From assembly GCA_900315705.1 (NCBI GenBank), contig ONAB01000009.1:20312-84311 (forward strand): a stretch of 64,000 nucleotides of DNA, in the 5' to 3' direction. The position numbers and the translations under genes are program-made. The notes under the pieces are model-generated. The model saw only the letters and a list, made by a program, of their open reading frames with translations. It did not search any database and was not told the origin of the DNA. This stretch comes from an uncultured Bacteroidales bacterium. GTDB lineage: Bacteria > Bacteroidota > Bacteroidia > Bacteroidales > WCHB1-69. This document shows, piece by piece, positions 19,839 to 29,676 of the stretch; positions within the stretch are counted from its first letter, which is position 1, and each line of letters begins with the position of its first letter.

Positions 19839-22800
19839 ATGATACGACGGCTACTGCGAACCATATTGTTTATAACAATCTTGCTCTCAGCGCATAAGGC
19901 GTTTTCCCAGGCTGCAGGCGAGCCTCGGCTCACTACCTGTTCCGTGGATTCGCTCATCATCCGCATCGACACCCTCTCCATTGTGCCCGGCACTTTCGTC
20001 ATCCCTGGCACGCAGCCGGAACAGTATCGCCTCGACCCCATCGCTTCCAAACTCTATATCTTGGACTCCGCTCTGCTCGGGCGCGTGCTGGTGTGCCATT
20101 ACCAGGTTTTCAACTTCGATTACGCAAAGCCTATCCTGCACCGGCCCCTTTCGCAAATCGAACCTGCCACGCGTCGGAGCGAGCCCGTCACCTACGGCTG
20201 GCACGCTGACGAGGAGTTGTACGATGACTCCAAGCTTCTGACCTCCGGGTTTGTGTCGCGCGGTGTCACCGTGGGCAACAACCAGGACCCTGTGCTCAAC
20301 TCGGCCCTCAACCTGCAACTTTCCGGCAACCTGACCGATGACATCCGCATTGCCGCCTCCATCTCCGACAAGAACATTCCCATACAACCAGAAGGTAATA
20401 CCCAGTATCTTTCCAATATCAATAATATATTTATAACATTATATTATAAAGATATGGCTACGGTCGATGCTGGCGACATTGCCATCCAGTCGCCCGAATC
20501 CCATTTCCTGTCGCTGTCGCGCAACTTGTTGGGCATTGACGGCTCCGTGCGCTATAAGGCAAGCGAAGGGGTGGGCGGCGCTCACGCGCTGGGCGGCGGC
20601 GTGGCCAAGGGCAGTTTCGTGCGCCAGAAACTGGCGGTCCAGAACGGCGTGCAGGGCCCTTACAAGCTCTATGGCGCGAACAATGAGGTGGGCATCGTGA
20701 TTGTGGCCGGCTCCGAGCGGGTCTATGTGGACGGCGTCCTGCTGACTCGCGGCCAGGAAAACGACTATGTGATGGACTATAATGCCGCTGAAATCACTTT
20801 CACCCCCGCACAGATGATGTCAGCGGAAAAACGCGTGTTTGTGGAGTTCGAATATACCGATCGCCACTATACGCGCATCGGCCTTTTCTCTTATAATGAA
20901 CTGCTTCTCGGCAAAAAACAGCAACTCAAGCTGAACGTCAACTACTATGAGGAGCGTGACCTGAAGAACCAGTCGATACAACCCGAATTGGGCAACGAAC
21001 ACAAACGCTTTCTCTCCCTGTTGGGCGATGATCTCCGGAATGCCTATTACCCGTATGCGGATTCGGCGGAATATACGGCTGGCCGTTTGCTGTATTGCAA
21101 GAAAGACACAGTGGTGAATGGCATTGTGTATCAGGATATTTATGAGTATTCAACGGATGAGCAACGGCAGCTCTATAGTGTGGGATTCACCTATATGGGG
21201 CCGGGGCAGGGCTCGTATGTGCTGTTGCGCAATGCTGCCAACGGCCGTGTTTTCGGCTGGGTGGCGCCACAGAACGGTGAATTGCAGGGCGACTATGCCC
21301 CGGTGCTCTTGCTCAGCGCACCGCAAAGCGCCCGTATGGCCACCATCCAGGCCAGTTACCGCATAAGACCCTCCACGCTTCTGCAGGGCGAGTTGGCCCT
21401 TTCGCACTACGACCGGAACCTTTTCTCCAAAAGTGACGATGGCGACAATGTCGGTTTTGCCAGCACGCTGCTGTTCGACCACCGACAATCCCTGAAAAGA
21501 AAGGGACAACCCGGCCCGTGGGAGTTCCTGGGGCACGTGGACTGGCAGTTTGTACACCGCAATTTCCACGCCATCGAAAGCTTCCGCGAGGTGGAGTTTG
21601 CCCGCAACTACAATCTTGAGAATGATTACTCGTCCCTCCATTCCGAGCAGATGCTGCACGCGATCGCCGGTTTCACCAAGCGCGATGTCAGCACGATGCG
21701 TTACGAGGTCAACTGGTTTACCCGGATTGGCAACTCGTCGGCTCTGCGGCAGGAACTTGCCTCGCGGAATCGCTTGGGACGGTTGGTGCTGGACGCCCGC
21801 GCATCCTTCTTGACCACCTCCGACACCATTCAGAAAAGCCGTTTCCTGACGGCAGACGCCAAGGTGGCCTATCGGTTCCGGAAGATCGAGGTGGGTGCTG
21901 CCGACCAGATGGAGCTCAATCTGTTTCGTGACAACCGGCTGGATTCCTTGAGGATAAACAGTTATGCCTTCAACGAGGCGCTGTTCTATCTTAAGAATGG
22001 GGACTCTTCTTTATATAAATACAATATTTCTTATAAGAACAGGATTGAGTATGCGCCGGATTCGGGTGTGCTGCGTCTGAAGCAGACCATACAGGAGGCG
22101 AGTGCGCTTTTCCAGTTCGATCGGATAAAGAACCAGCGCTTCTCTACACAGGCCACCTACCGCACCCAGCGGTTGAACACGCCTGTTGACCTGTCTGGCC
22201 GTGAGCACTATTTCGTGGGGAAGGTTGAATATACGGGCCGTTTTTTTCGCGACGCCCTATTGTGGAACACTTATTACGAGGTGGGCAGTTGTATGGAGCA
22301 GAAGCGGACCTATACCTTTCTGAAGGTCGCCACCGGCAAGGGCACGCACGTTTGGCGCGATTACAACGGCAACGGCGTGGAGGAGATGGATGAGTTCGAG
22401 GTGGCTGCCTTCCAGGACGAGGCCGACTATGTGAAGGTGTGGATCACGGGCACGGAGTATGTCAATGCCTACCAGAACGGCTTCACGCAGAGCGTGCAGT
22501 TGCGCCCTGTCGCCGTGTGGGGCAACAAGGCCGGTTTCCGCCGTTTCCTCGCCCGCTTCTCGGATGTGGCTCTCTTCCGCACCCAACTGAAACACACTAA
22601 CCCCATTTTCAACCCCTTCTATGCCAATGTGACGGATACGAATCTGGTGGGGCGCACGATGAACGTGAGCAACACCTTCTCCTTCAACAACAGTTCCTCC
22701 AAGTTTGCATTCGATTTTATAGTGCAGAAATCGCAGAACAAGGCGCTGTTGTATTATGGTTTTGAGCAGGCAGAGAATGATTTGCAGCAGGTGGTACTCA

Positions 22801-23294
22801 AGAGCAGCCTGGCGGGGAAGGTCCGGCTGGAGGCCAGCTACACCCATTCGGTGAGCGGAAGCCAGTCCGACTATTTGTCGTCACGTGACTATGAGGTGGA
22901 GCGCCACGCGGTCGGTGGCAAGGTGCGCCTGCAGTTCCAGGACAAGTACATCGGGGAACTCTCGTACGGGTATGGCGACAAGACCGGCAGGGTAGGGGGC
23001 GGTCATTTGCGGCTGCACGACGCGAATGCCTCGTTCGACTACAAGTTGGTGCGCCGCGGTGTGTTGTCGGTGGCGTTGCGCTATGTGGCTATCCAGGGCG
23101 AACTGCCGGCAAACGCTGCCGCTTCGTACCAGATGCTGGAGGGTCTGGCGGTTGGGAACAATGCCGTCTGGACGCTCAATGGTCAGCTGGCCGTGAGCGA
23201 ATACCTGCAGGTCTCCCTCCAATATGAGGGGCGGGCCTCGCAGGGGCACAAGGTTGTGCACACGGGCGGGCTAACCCTGCGGGCGCAATTCTGA
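19839..23294 (+). CDS. Very large outer-membrane protein of unknown function
   Basis: An 1151-aa exported protein (signal peptide MIRRLLRTILFITILLSAHKAFSQ). After about 100 residues come long alternating strands with Tyr/Phe/Arg-rich turns through to a terminal aromatic (GLTLRAQF), so a large barrel is likely. Residues about 240-350 carry a motif (GPYKLYGANNEVGIVIVAGS, then VYVDGVLLTRGQENDYVMDY, then FVEFEY) that resembles repeats in the giant T9SS protein SprA and similar surface proteins. A DYNGNGVEEMDEFE segment near 845 looks like a calcium-binding loop. It lies directly before the T9SS operon in the same direction. A link to type IX secretion is plausible but inferred. Confidence 0.65.
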   Translation: MIRRLLRTILFITILLSAHKAFSQAAGEPRLTTCSVDSLIIRIDTLSIVPGTFVIPGTQPEQYRLDPIASKLYILDSALLGRVLVCHYQVFNFDYAKPILHRPLSQIEPATRRSEPVTYGWHADEELYDDSKLLTSGFVSRGVTVGNNQDPVLNSALNLQLSGNLTDDIRIAASISDKNIPIQPEGNTQYLSNINNIFITLYYKDMATVDAGDIAIQSPESHFLSLSRNLLGIDGSVRYKASEGVGGAHALGGGVAKGSFVRQKLAVQNGVQGPYKLYGANNEVGIVIVAGSERVYVDGVLLTRGQENDYVMDYNAAEITFTPAQMMSAEKRVFVEFEYTDRHYTRIGLFSYNELLLGKKQQLKLNVNYYEERDLKNQSIQPELGNEHKRFLSLLGDDLRNAYYPYADSAEYTAGRLLYCKKDTVVNGIVYQDIYEYSTDEQRQLYSVGFTYMGPGQGSYVLLRNAANGRVFGWVAPQNGELQGDYAPVLLLSAPQSARMATIQASYRIRPSTLLQGELALSHYDRNLFSKSDDGDNVGFASTLLFDHRQSLKRKGQPGPWEFLGHVDWQFVHRNFHAIESFREVEFARNYNLENDYSSLHSEQMLHAIAGFTKRDVSTMRYEVNWFTRIGNSSALRQELASRNRLGRLVLDARASFLTTSDTIQKSRFLTADAKVAYRFRKIEVGAADQMELNLFRDNRLDSLRINSYAFNEALFYLKNGDSSLYKYNISYKNRIEYAPDSGVLRLKQTIQEASALFQFDRIKNQRFSTQATYRTQRLNTPVDLSGREHYFVGKVEYTGRFFRDALLWNTYYEVGSCMEQKRTYTFLKVATGKGTHVWRDYNGNGVEEMDEFEVAAFQDEADYVKVWITGTEYVNAYQNGFTQSVQLRPVAVWGNKAGFRRFLARFSDVALFRTQLKHTNPIFNPFYANVTDTNLVGRTMNVSNTFSFNNSSSKFAFDFIVQKSQNKALLYYGFEQAENDLQQVVLKSSLAGKVRLEASYTHSVSGSQSDYLSSRDYEVERHAVGGKVRLQFQDKYIGELSYGYGDKTGRVGGGHLRLHDANASFDYKLVRRGVLSVALRYVAIQGELPANAAASYQMLEGLAVGNNAVWTLNGQLAVSEYLQVSLQYEGRASQGHKVVHTGGLTLRAQF

Positions 23295-23670
23295 CTTATG
23301 AACAATTTGTTGTGAAGATACCCTGCGGAGGGGCTGGTCTTCCTTTTTTCAGTCCAGCCTGATGAATATTCTTTCCATATTTTTGATAATAAGCGTGTTA
23401 TGTTTATTTTAGCAAAAAATCAGGATGGTGTCTTTTATAGAAATCCCTCATTGTTACAGGGCGTGTGATTTTTTTTTGAACAAAGTAGTTTTTCATAAAA
23501 AAATAATCGTATTTTTGTCGCTTGAAAAAATAAAAGGTTTAATGCGCATTGTAACTTTTTTTAGGATATGGTGTAAAAACATATTTGCAACCCATAAAGT
23601 CTAACCCGAAGAAAAGTGCTAACGTATTAAACCACAACTTATTACTGTTAAACTAAACCCCCTTGGTGCG
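23295..23670 (+). promoter_or_regulatory. 376-base intergenic region with the T9SS operon promoter
   Basis: No gene is visible. GGCTGG and CCAGCC (within about 23333-23360) form a weak hairpin after the large outer-membrane protein gene. TATTTTTG at 23510-23517 is the best -7 box and would give a leader of about 150 bases before porP. The rest is A+T-rich and I see no riboswitch fold in it. Confidence 0.5.
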
Positions 23671-24714
23671 ATGACAATTCGTATGAAAAAGATAGGTTTT
23701 ATACTGTTTCTGGCAATGGCATTCTGCTTGAAAGGAAATGCACAGGATGATGCGCAATTTACGCTATTTCCGTGGGCAACTTCCTATTATAATGCAGGTG
23801 GCATTGGCGAGCAGAGTAATACATTGTGTTTTACTTTGATGTATGACAACAAGTATGTGGGTTGGCACGACTCCTATGGCACCCGGATGGATACCGTTGG
23901 CGGCAAGACTGGCCCGCAGGATTTTTTCCTGTCAATAGAGTCCTATCACAAGAAACTTCACGGCGCCATAGGTTTGACTTTCATCAGTGACCAGATCGGA
24001 TTCTACCAAAACATCGGTGTCAAGTTGGGTTATGCATACAAGCTCCGTATCGGCGGTGGTCATTTGGGCATCGGCGTTCAGGCCTCGCTTTTCAATCAGA
24101 CCATCAATAAAGATGGTTTCGACCCCCTTCAGGATGGAGACCCTGTCTTGGCTCAACTTTCCGAGAGCACTATGGACCTGGATTTCAGTCTGGGTCTTAT
24201 GTACAAGTGTGACCAGTGGTATGCTGGTGTGGGTGTCACGCAGCTGGTGTCTGCATTTGACAAGAACCAGGCGCTTCGTTTGAGCGGCGAGCACGGCAGC
24301 ACGCGCACCCCACAGATGTATTTCCACGGCGGCTACACCTGGATTGTTCCGGCCAACCCCAACTGGGAACTCCTCCCCCAAGCGTTGGTCAAAACGGATT
24401 TCCACACGGCTACGTGGGAGGTTATGGCATTGGCCCGTTACAATGGCGTCTATTGGGGCGGTCTCGGCTATCGTTTCCAAGATGCAGTGTCGCTGCTTTT
24501 TGGCGCACGTCCCTTCTACAACTCCTCCAATGTCTATCTTAAGGGTCTGGAGGCCGGCCTTTCCTACGGCATCACCGCCAACAAGTTGGGATATCGCGTA
24601 CACCGCAGCTTCGGTGACGTGGAGGTGATGGTCCGCTACTGCTTCGACATCTACAAGCCTGAGGTGTTCTCCGGCTATGGATCCAGTCGTTCCATCTATA
24701 AAAATTGGTACTAA
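23671..24714 (+). CDS. porP: Type IX secretion membrane protein PorP/SprF family
   Basis: A 347-aa outer-membrane barrel with a signal peptide. A start at 23683 (MKKIGFILFLAMAFCLKGNAQ) is equally possible. It opens QDDAQFTLFPWATSYYNAGGIG, the typical PorP/SprF entry, continues with paired strands (GAIGLTFISDQIGFY, LGYAYKLRIGGGHLGIG) and ends with strands including GYRVHRSFGDVEVMVRYCF. PorP/SprF proteins act with the PorK/N ring and surface anchoring in type IX secretion. It precedes porK-L-M-N at 50 bases, the standard gene order. Confidence 0.9.
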   Translation: MTIRMKKIGFILFLAMAFCLKGNAQDDAQFTLFPWATSYYNAGGIGEQSNTLCFTLMYDNKYVGWHDSYGTRMDTVGGKTGPQDFFLSIESYHKKLHGAIGLTFISDQIGFYQNIGVKLGYAYKLRIGGGHLGIGVQASLFNQTINKDGFDPLQDGDPVLAQLSESTMDLDFSLGLMYKCDQWYAGVGVTQLVSAFDKNQALRLSGEHGSTRTPQMYFHGGYTWIVPANPNWELLPQALVKTDFHTATWEVMALARYNGVYWGGLGYRFQDAVSLLFGARPFYNSSNVYLKGLEAGLSYGITANKLGYRVHRSFGDVEVMVRYCFDIYKPEVFSGYGSSRSIYKNWY

Positions 24715-24764
24715 AAAATAAAATAGAGATTTCTCCGTTAGATAAAATCATAAATTCTATAAAA

Positions 24765-26195
24765 ATGAAAAGGGTAATTATTCTTATCGCAGTGACACTT
24801 GTCGTTTTTGTGTCCTGTAAAAACGGCGGCGACGGCCAATTGGTCGGCGTCAAGGACCGCCCCGATGTTCTGGAACTTGAACCCTACGGAATGGTGTATG
24901 TCCCCAGCGCCCACTATGTGATGGGCGGCGGTGACCAGGATGTGCCATTCGCTCAGACTCAGCAGTCCAAGAACGTCACACTCGACGCTTTCTGGATGGA
25001 CGAGACTGAAATAACCAACAACGAGTACCGCCAATTCGTGAATTGGGTGCGCGACTCCCTCGCCCACGTGCTTCTCGGCGACGCTGAAATCACGGACGAG
25101 GAGAAATACGGTCACTACCTCAAATACACGAAGGGTGAGAACGAAGGTGAAATCATCGAGCCCAAGCTCATCAACTGGAAAGAGAAGATTCCTTGGGATT
25201 CCGACAATGAGGAGGTGCAATCCGCTCTCTCCCCGCTGTACAACAAGGTGAACACCCGTTTCTATCACTATCGTCCCAACAGAACGAATACCGCTATGTT
25301 CAATTATGAATACTGGTGGTACGACTATCGTAACTGGAGAGATCCGGACGATCCTGACAACTTCGGTGCTGCCACCAAGGAGTTCGACAAGGAGGGCTTC
25401 GAGCCCGGCGGTCTGTATGCCAACCGTCCCAGCAGCCTGGGCACTGGCTATCAGCGCTTCATCCGCCACGAGGTCGTGAACATCTACCCGGATACCCTTT
25501 GCTGGGCACACGACTTTGTCTATTCCTACAATGAGCAGATGATCCTCAACTATTTCTCCCATCCCCAGTATGACAACTATCCTGTGGTGGGCATCAGCTG
25601 GAAACAGGCCAAGGCCTTCTCTTACTGGAGAACCCAACTCCGTATGGCTTGGCTGGCTTCCAAGGAGTATGCCAACGAGCAGGAGTTCAGACTTCCCACG
25701 GAAGCGCAATGGGAGTGGGCCGCTCGCGGTGGCAATGAACTGGCCTCCTATCCTTGGGGCGACTACTACACCACCAACCGCAACGGTTGTTTCCTGAGCA
25801 ACTTCAAACCCCAACGTGGTAACTATATGGCCGATGACAATATGTACCCGAGCATCGTCGCCCACTACCATCCCAACGACTGGGGTCTGTTTGATATGGC
25901 CGGCAACGTGGCCGAATGGTGCGAGGATGCTTACGACAAGTCCTCCTACAACTTCACCCACGATATGAACCCCGTCTATGTCTATTATGCAAAGAAGGAC
26001 GACTCTCCCGCCAAGAAGCGCAAAGTCATCCGTGGCGGTTCCTGGAAGGACATCAGCTACTACACCACCGTGGCTGCAAGATGTTTCGAATACCAGGATA
26101 CCTGTAAGTCTTACGTGGGCTTCCGTAACGTGCAGTCCTATATGGGCCGTGCAAGAGGTGACAATTCCAGCCGCAGCGCTTCTCACGTGTACTAG
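24765..26195 (+). CDS. porK: Type IX secretion lipoprotein GldK/PorK
   Basis: A 476-aa lipoprotein with a signal MKRVIILIAVTLVVFVSCKN and lipobox Cys18; this fixes the start at 24765. The fold is that of formylglycine-generating enzymes (FGE-sulfatase): MVYVPSAHYVMGGGDQ, then FWMDETEITNNEYRQFVNWV, then FRLPTEAQWEWAARGG, then GLFDMAGNVAEWCEDAY and VIRGGSWKDI. PorK with PorN forms the large periplasmic ring under the outer membrane. It overlaps nothing and is followed by porL after 67 bases. Confidence 0.94.
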   Translation: MKRVIILIAVTLVVFVSCKNGGDGQLVGVKDRPDVLELEPYGMVYVPSAHYVMGGGDQDVPFAQTQQSKNVTLDAFWMDETEITNNEYRQFVNWVRDSLAHVLLGDAEITDEEKYGHYLKYTKGENEGEIIEPKLINWKEKIPWDSDNEEVQSALSPLYNKVNTRFYHYRPNRTNTAMFNYEYWWYDYRNWRDPDDPDNFGAATKEFDKEGFEPGGLYANRPSSLGTGYQRFIRHEVVNIYPDTLCWAHDFVYSYNEQMILNYFSHPQYDNYPVVGISWKQAKAFSYWRTQLRMAWLASKEYANEQEFRLPTEAQWEWAARGGNELASYPWGDYYTTNRNGCFLSNFKPQRGNYMADDNMYPSIVAHYHPNDWGLFDMAGNVAEWCEDAYDKSSYNFTHDMNPVYVYYAKKDDSPAKKRKVIRGGSWKDISYYTTVAARCFEYQDTCKSYVGFRNVQSYMGRARGDNSSRSASHVY

Positions 26196-26262
26196 ACAAA
26201 ACCTATAGAAAAGAAAAAAGAATAAGTAACAATATAAATCATTAACTAAAAAACTCAAAAAG

Positions 26263-26982
26263 ATGAATTTCATTGACAGATTAGTAAGATCAAACACGTA
26301 CAAAAACATTATGGCCAAGTTGTATGGCTGGGGTGCCGCCGTCGTCATTTTCGGTGCTTTGTTCAAAATCTTGCACCTTCCCGGCGCTAACATTATGCTT
26401 ATCATCGGTATGGGTACGGAGGTCGCCATCTTCTTCTTCTCCGCCTTCGAACCCCTGCACGTGGAGTACAACTGGGCTTTGGTGTATCCGGAACTTGCTA
26501 TTGCTGACGAAAACGCAGAGCCTACCCGCAAGGAAAGAAAGAAAGAGGTGAAGGGCGCTACGCCTACCCAACAGCTTGACAAAATGCTGGAAGAGGCCAA
26601 GATCGGTCCCGAACTTATCGAGAGCCTTGCCGTGGGTATGAAGAACCTCGGTGACAACGCCAAGAAACTGGCTGGCGTGTCTGACGCCGCTGTCGCTACC
26701 GACGCTTTCGTGGGCAATATGACCAAAGCCGCCGAGTCTGTGCGTAATCTGTCTCTCAAATACGACAAGGTGGCCTCCACCCTCGAAGCCGACGGCAACG
26801 CCTCTATGGCTTACTCCGAAAGCTTGAAGAGAGCTACCACCGCCATCAACCAGATGGCCAATGCATACGAACATACCGCCACCTACAAGACTGAAATGGA
26901 CAAGCTGACCAACAACATCGCTGCCCTCAGCAAGGTGTATGGCAATATGTTGGCCGCAATGGGCGTGAACGCCAACAAATAA
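26263..26982 (+). CDS. porL: Type IX secretion inner-membrane motor protein GldL/PorL
   Basis: A 239-aa protein with two membrane helices near 25-75: the first contains YGWGAAVVIFGALFKILHLP, the second MLIIGMGTEVAIFFFSAFEP. The Glu in GTEVAIFFFSAFE is the conserved membrane-embedded acidic residue used for proton flow. The rest is a cytosolic helical domain. PorL with PorM is the proton-driven motor of type IX secretion. Confidence 0.94.
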   Translation: MNFIDRLVRSNTYKNIMAKLYGWGAAVVIFGALFKILHLPGANIMLIIGMGTEVAIFFFSAFEPLHVEYNWALVYPELAIADENAEPTRKERKKEVKGATPTQQLDKMLEEAKIGPELIESLAVGMKNLGDNAKKLAGVSDAAVATDAFVGNMTKAAESVRNLSLKYDKVASTLEADGNASMAYSESLKRATTAINQMANAYEHTATYKTEMDKLTNNIAALSKVYGNMLAAMGVNANK

Positions 26983-27033
26983 TTCATCGGAATCAACTCC
27001 ATATTCACTAATCTAAAAAAAACGTATTAGAAA

Positions 27034-28629
27034 ATGGGTGCAACAAATTGTCCGGAGACCCCGAGACAGAAAATGATTCAGATGATGTACTTGGTGTACA
27101 CCGCAATGTTGGCTTTGAACGTTTCCGCGGAAATCCTCAACGCCTTCGTTGTGGTGGATGACACCCTGGTGACCTCCACTACTAACGCTATGCGTCAGAA
27201 TTACAATGACTACAACTGGTTTGAAGCCCAGAAGACTATTCTCGGCGAGGCAAAAATCCACGATGCATACGTCAATGCCAAGAAACTGAGAACCGAAACC
27301 AACGAGATGGTGAAGTTCATTGAGCAGATGCGCCGTGACCTTATCTATGCCGTTGACAAGGATTCCTTGGACGAGAAGGGTAATCCCAAAACTGTGGCTA
27401 CTATTAAGAAGAAGGACAACTTCGACACTCCTACGGATTTTATGATCAATAACGGCAATGCCAAGAAACTCAAGGAAAGAATTAAACAATATAAGACCAA
27501 TATCCTTAAGTTGGTGAAAGAATCCGACAGAAAGGGTATGGAGACTGCCATCGGTTTGGACGTTGACAGCAAGTTCAAGAGCGAAGATGGCGGTGAACTT
27601 TCTTGGGAAGACCACAACTTTGACCATATCATCGCCGCGGCTTCCGTGACGCTGCTCAACAAACTGACGGGCGAGGTTCGCAATGCCGAGTCCACGATGC
27701 TTACCTACCTCAAGTCCTCCATCAGTGCCGACGACTTCAAGTTCGACCACGTGGAAGGCCGTGCCATCCCGAAATCGCAGGTGGTGTTTACTGGCGACAG
27801 CTACGAGGCCGACATCATTGTGGCTGCCTACGACACCAAGGTCAACCCTGAGGTCTATTACAAGATGGGTGCTGACACCCTGACTCAGGACGGTATTGGC
27901 GGTGCCACCAAGTTGGAAGGCGAAAACGGTGTGGTGAAACTCAAATTGGGTGCCGGCGGTGTCGGCGACCAGAAGTTCGCTGGCTTGATCAAGGTCATCG
28001 GACCTGACGGTACTCCCAAATATTATGGCTTCAAGGACAAATTCACGGTCTTGAAACCTTCTGCCACCATTGCTGCTGACAAGATGAACGTGCTCTATGC
28101 TGGTATCAACAACCCGATTTCCGTGTCAGGTGTCGGCGCCGGTAAGATTAGCGTCTCTTTCCCTGGTTGTAACTTGTCTTCCACGGGTACCAACACCTAT
28201 AATGTCACGGTTCCGGCCTCCCAGATTGGCAAGACGGTTACCGCTTCCGTCTCTTCCGACGGTAAGAATATGGGTAGCACCACCTTCCGTGTGAAGAAGG
28301 TTCCCGATCCTCGTGCCGTGCTGGGTGCCAACATCCGCGGCGGCAAGCGCGCCAAGGCCGAGATTCTGGCCAACCCGATGATTCGTGCGGTTATGGGCGA
28401 GGATTTCGTTTATGACCTCAAGTGGAATGTCAACTCCTTCCGCGTTGTGTTCGTCAGCAAGAATATGGAAGAGCCCCCGATGGCTTGCCAAGGCGGTTCT
28501 CTCTCTGAACAGGTCAAGGCCAAGATCCAGAAGTCCTCTTCCGGTACGGTTATCTACTTTGAGGATATCAAAGTCTCCTCTGAAGCCGGCTCCCGTACTC
28601 TTGACGGTATTTCTGTTCGTATAAGATAA
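27034..28629 (+). CDS. porM: Type IX secretion motor/shaft protein GldM/PorM
   Basis: A 531-aa protein with one N-terminal membrane helix (MIQMMYLVYTAMLALNVSAE, residues about 14-33), preceded by the short cytosolic MGATNCPETPRQK that is conserved in GldM, and followed by four periplasmic domains rich in beta structure. It couples the PorL rotor to the PorK/N ring across the periplasm. The length matches the family. Confidence 0.94.
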   Translation: MGATNCPETPRQKMIQMMYLVYTAMLALNVSAEILNAFVVVDDTLVTSTTNAMRQNYNDYNWFEAQKTILGEAKIHDAYVNAKKLRTETNEMVKFIEQMRRDLIYAVDKDSLDEKGNPKTVATIKKKDNFDTPTDFMINNGNAKKLKERIKQYKTNILKLVKESDRKGMETAIGLDVDSKFKSEDGGELSWEDHNFDHIIAAASVTLLNKLTGEVRNAESTMLTYLKSSISADDFKFDHVEGRAIPKSQVVFTGDSYEADIIVAAYDTKVNPEVYYKMGADTLTQDGIGGATKLEGENGVVKLKLGAGGVGDQKFAGLIKVIGPDGTPKYYGFKDKFTVLKPSATIAADKMNVLYAGINNPISVSGVGAGKISVSFPGCNLSSTGTNTYNVTVPASQIGKTVTASVSSDGKNMGSTTFRVKKVPDPRAVLGANIRGGKRAKAEILANPMIRAVMGEDFVYDLKWNVNSFRVVFVSKNMEEPPMACQGGSLSEQVKAKIQKSSSGTVIYFEDIKVSSEAGSRTLDGISVRIR

Positions 28630-28649
28630 CTTTTAAACCCCATAAAATT

Positions 28650-29591
28650 ATGAAAAAGTTCGGATTATTATTATTCGCGGTTTGCGCCTTCTCCTTTGCT
28701 TTCGCGCAGGAAGACGAGGACGGCAGCACAATGAACCAGCCCATCGACCGCGCTCCGGCCGAGTATCCTTGGAAACAGGTGGAGGTGAATGAGCTCTCCG
28801 ACCCCATCCCGTATGCTCCTATCCGTCAGGCTGACGTGATGGCATACTACACCATCTGGAGAACCATCGACCTGAGAGAGAAGGTCAACCACCCCTTGTA
28901 CTTCCCCACGGAAGTGAGAGGCACGTGGCGCAGTCTCGCCCAGACCATCCTCGACGCCATTGATATGGATAACGAAGAGGCCACCGAAGGCACCCTGCCT
29001 TTGTATTCTGACGATATGTGCACGATGCCCTATTCGAGAGACGATATCAAGGGCATTATGTCATACTCCTACGAGATGGCTCAAATCGATCCTGAGACGA
29101 TGGAGGAGACTGGTACACAGACTATCACCATCAACTTTGACGCCAAGGAGATCACTTGTTACAATATCAAGGAAATCTGGTATTTCGACAAGCAGGAGTC
29201 CCGCTTCAAATATCAGATTATGACCATCCAGCCCATCTTTGAGTATGAGCGTCCCAACACCTCATCAGGTTACGATGAAGAGTCGAATGATGATGAGGAG
29301 GCTGTGTCGAACCCCTTGACGAAGAGAATGCTGGGCTACATCTACTATGATGAGCTTCGTCCGTTCCTCGCCAAGCAGGAGGTCTTCAACGTGAAAAATG
29401 ACGCACAGCGTCTTTCTTTCGACGATTTGTTGACTTGGAAGCGCTATTTCTCTTCCTTGATCTACAAGGAATCGAACACCTACGATCGTGAGATTCAGGA
29501 TTATATTGCCAATGCGCGCGACCAGCGCATCGAATCCGAGAAGATTACTGAAAGACTGCGCACTTTCGAGAGCGATCTCTGGGAATTTTAG
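28650..29591 (+). CDS. porN: Type IX secretion ring protein GldN/PorN
   Basis: A 313-aa exported protein (signal MKKFGLLLFAVCAFSFAFAQ). It has the family features: ADVMAYYTIWRTIDLREKVNHPLYFP near 63, later TCYNIKEIWYFDKQESRFKY, and ERPNTSSGYDEE. It partners PorK in the ring. It is the last gene of the operon, 20 bases after porM, and a clear terminator follows. Confidence 0.94.
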   Translation: MKKFGLLLFAVCAFSFAFAQEDEDGSTMNQPIDRAPAEYPWKQVEVNELSDPIPYAPIRQADVMAYYTIWRTIDLREKVNHPLYFPTEVRGTWRSLAQTILDAIDMDNEEATEGTLPLYSDDMCTMPYSRDDIKGIMSYSYEMAQIDPETMEETGTQTITINFDAKEITCYNIKEIWYFDKQESRFKYQIMTIQPIFEYERPNTSSGYDEESNDDEEAVSNPLTKRMLGYIYYDELRPFLAKQEVFNVKNDAQRLSFDDLLTWKRYFSSLIYKESNTYDREIQDYIANARDQRIESEKITERLRTFESDLWEF

Positions 29592-29620
29592 CATCAAAAA
29601 AACTTTTTCATAATTGTCCA

Positions 29621-29650
29621 AAAACGGGTGCCATTGGTACCCGTTTTTTT
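29621..29650 (+). terminator. Terminator of the porP-K-L-M-N operon
   Basis: AAAACGGGTGCC (29621-29632) with GGTACCCGTTTT, loop ATT, followed by T-run. It includes one G-T pair. Confidence 0.88.
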
Positions 29651-29651
29651 T

Positions 29652-29659
29652 TACTTTTG
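29652..29659 (+). promoter_or_regulatory. -7 element of hldD
   Basis: TACTTTTG 17 bases before the start at 29677, directly after the terminator. Confidence 0.55.
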
Positions 29660-29676
29660 CAGAAAAAATATTTGCT

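Noticed and set aside
23295-23670. Riboswitch or small RNA in the gap before porP
   Set aside because: Only A+T-rich sequence with a weak hairpin and a promoter; no conserved fold could be recognised.
24738-26798. 686-codon antisense open frame across porK and porL
   Set aside because: Overlaps two well-supported T9SS genes and shows no protein family pattern.
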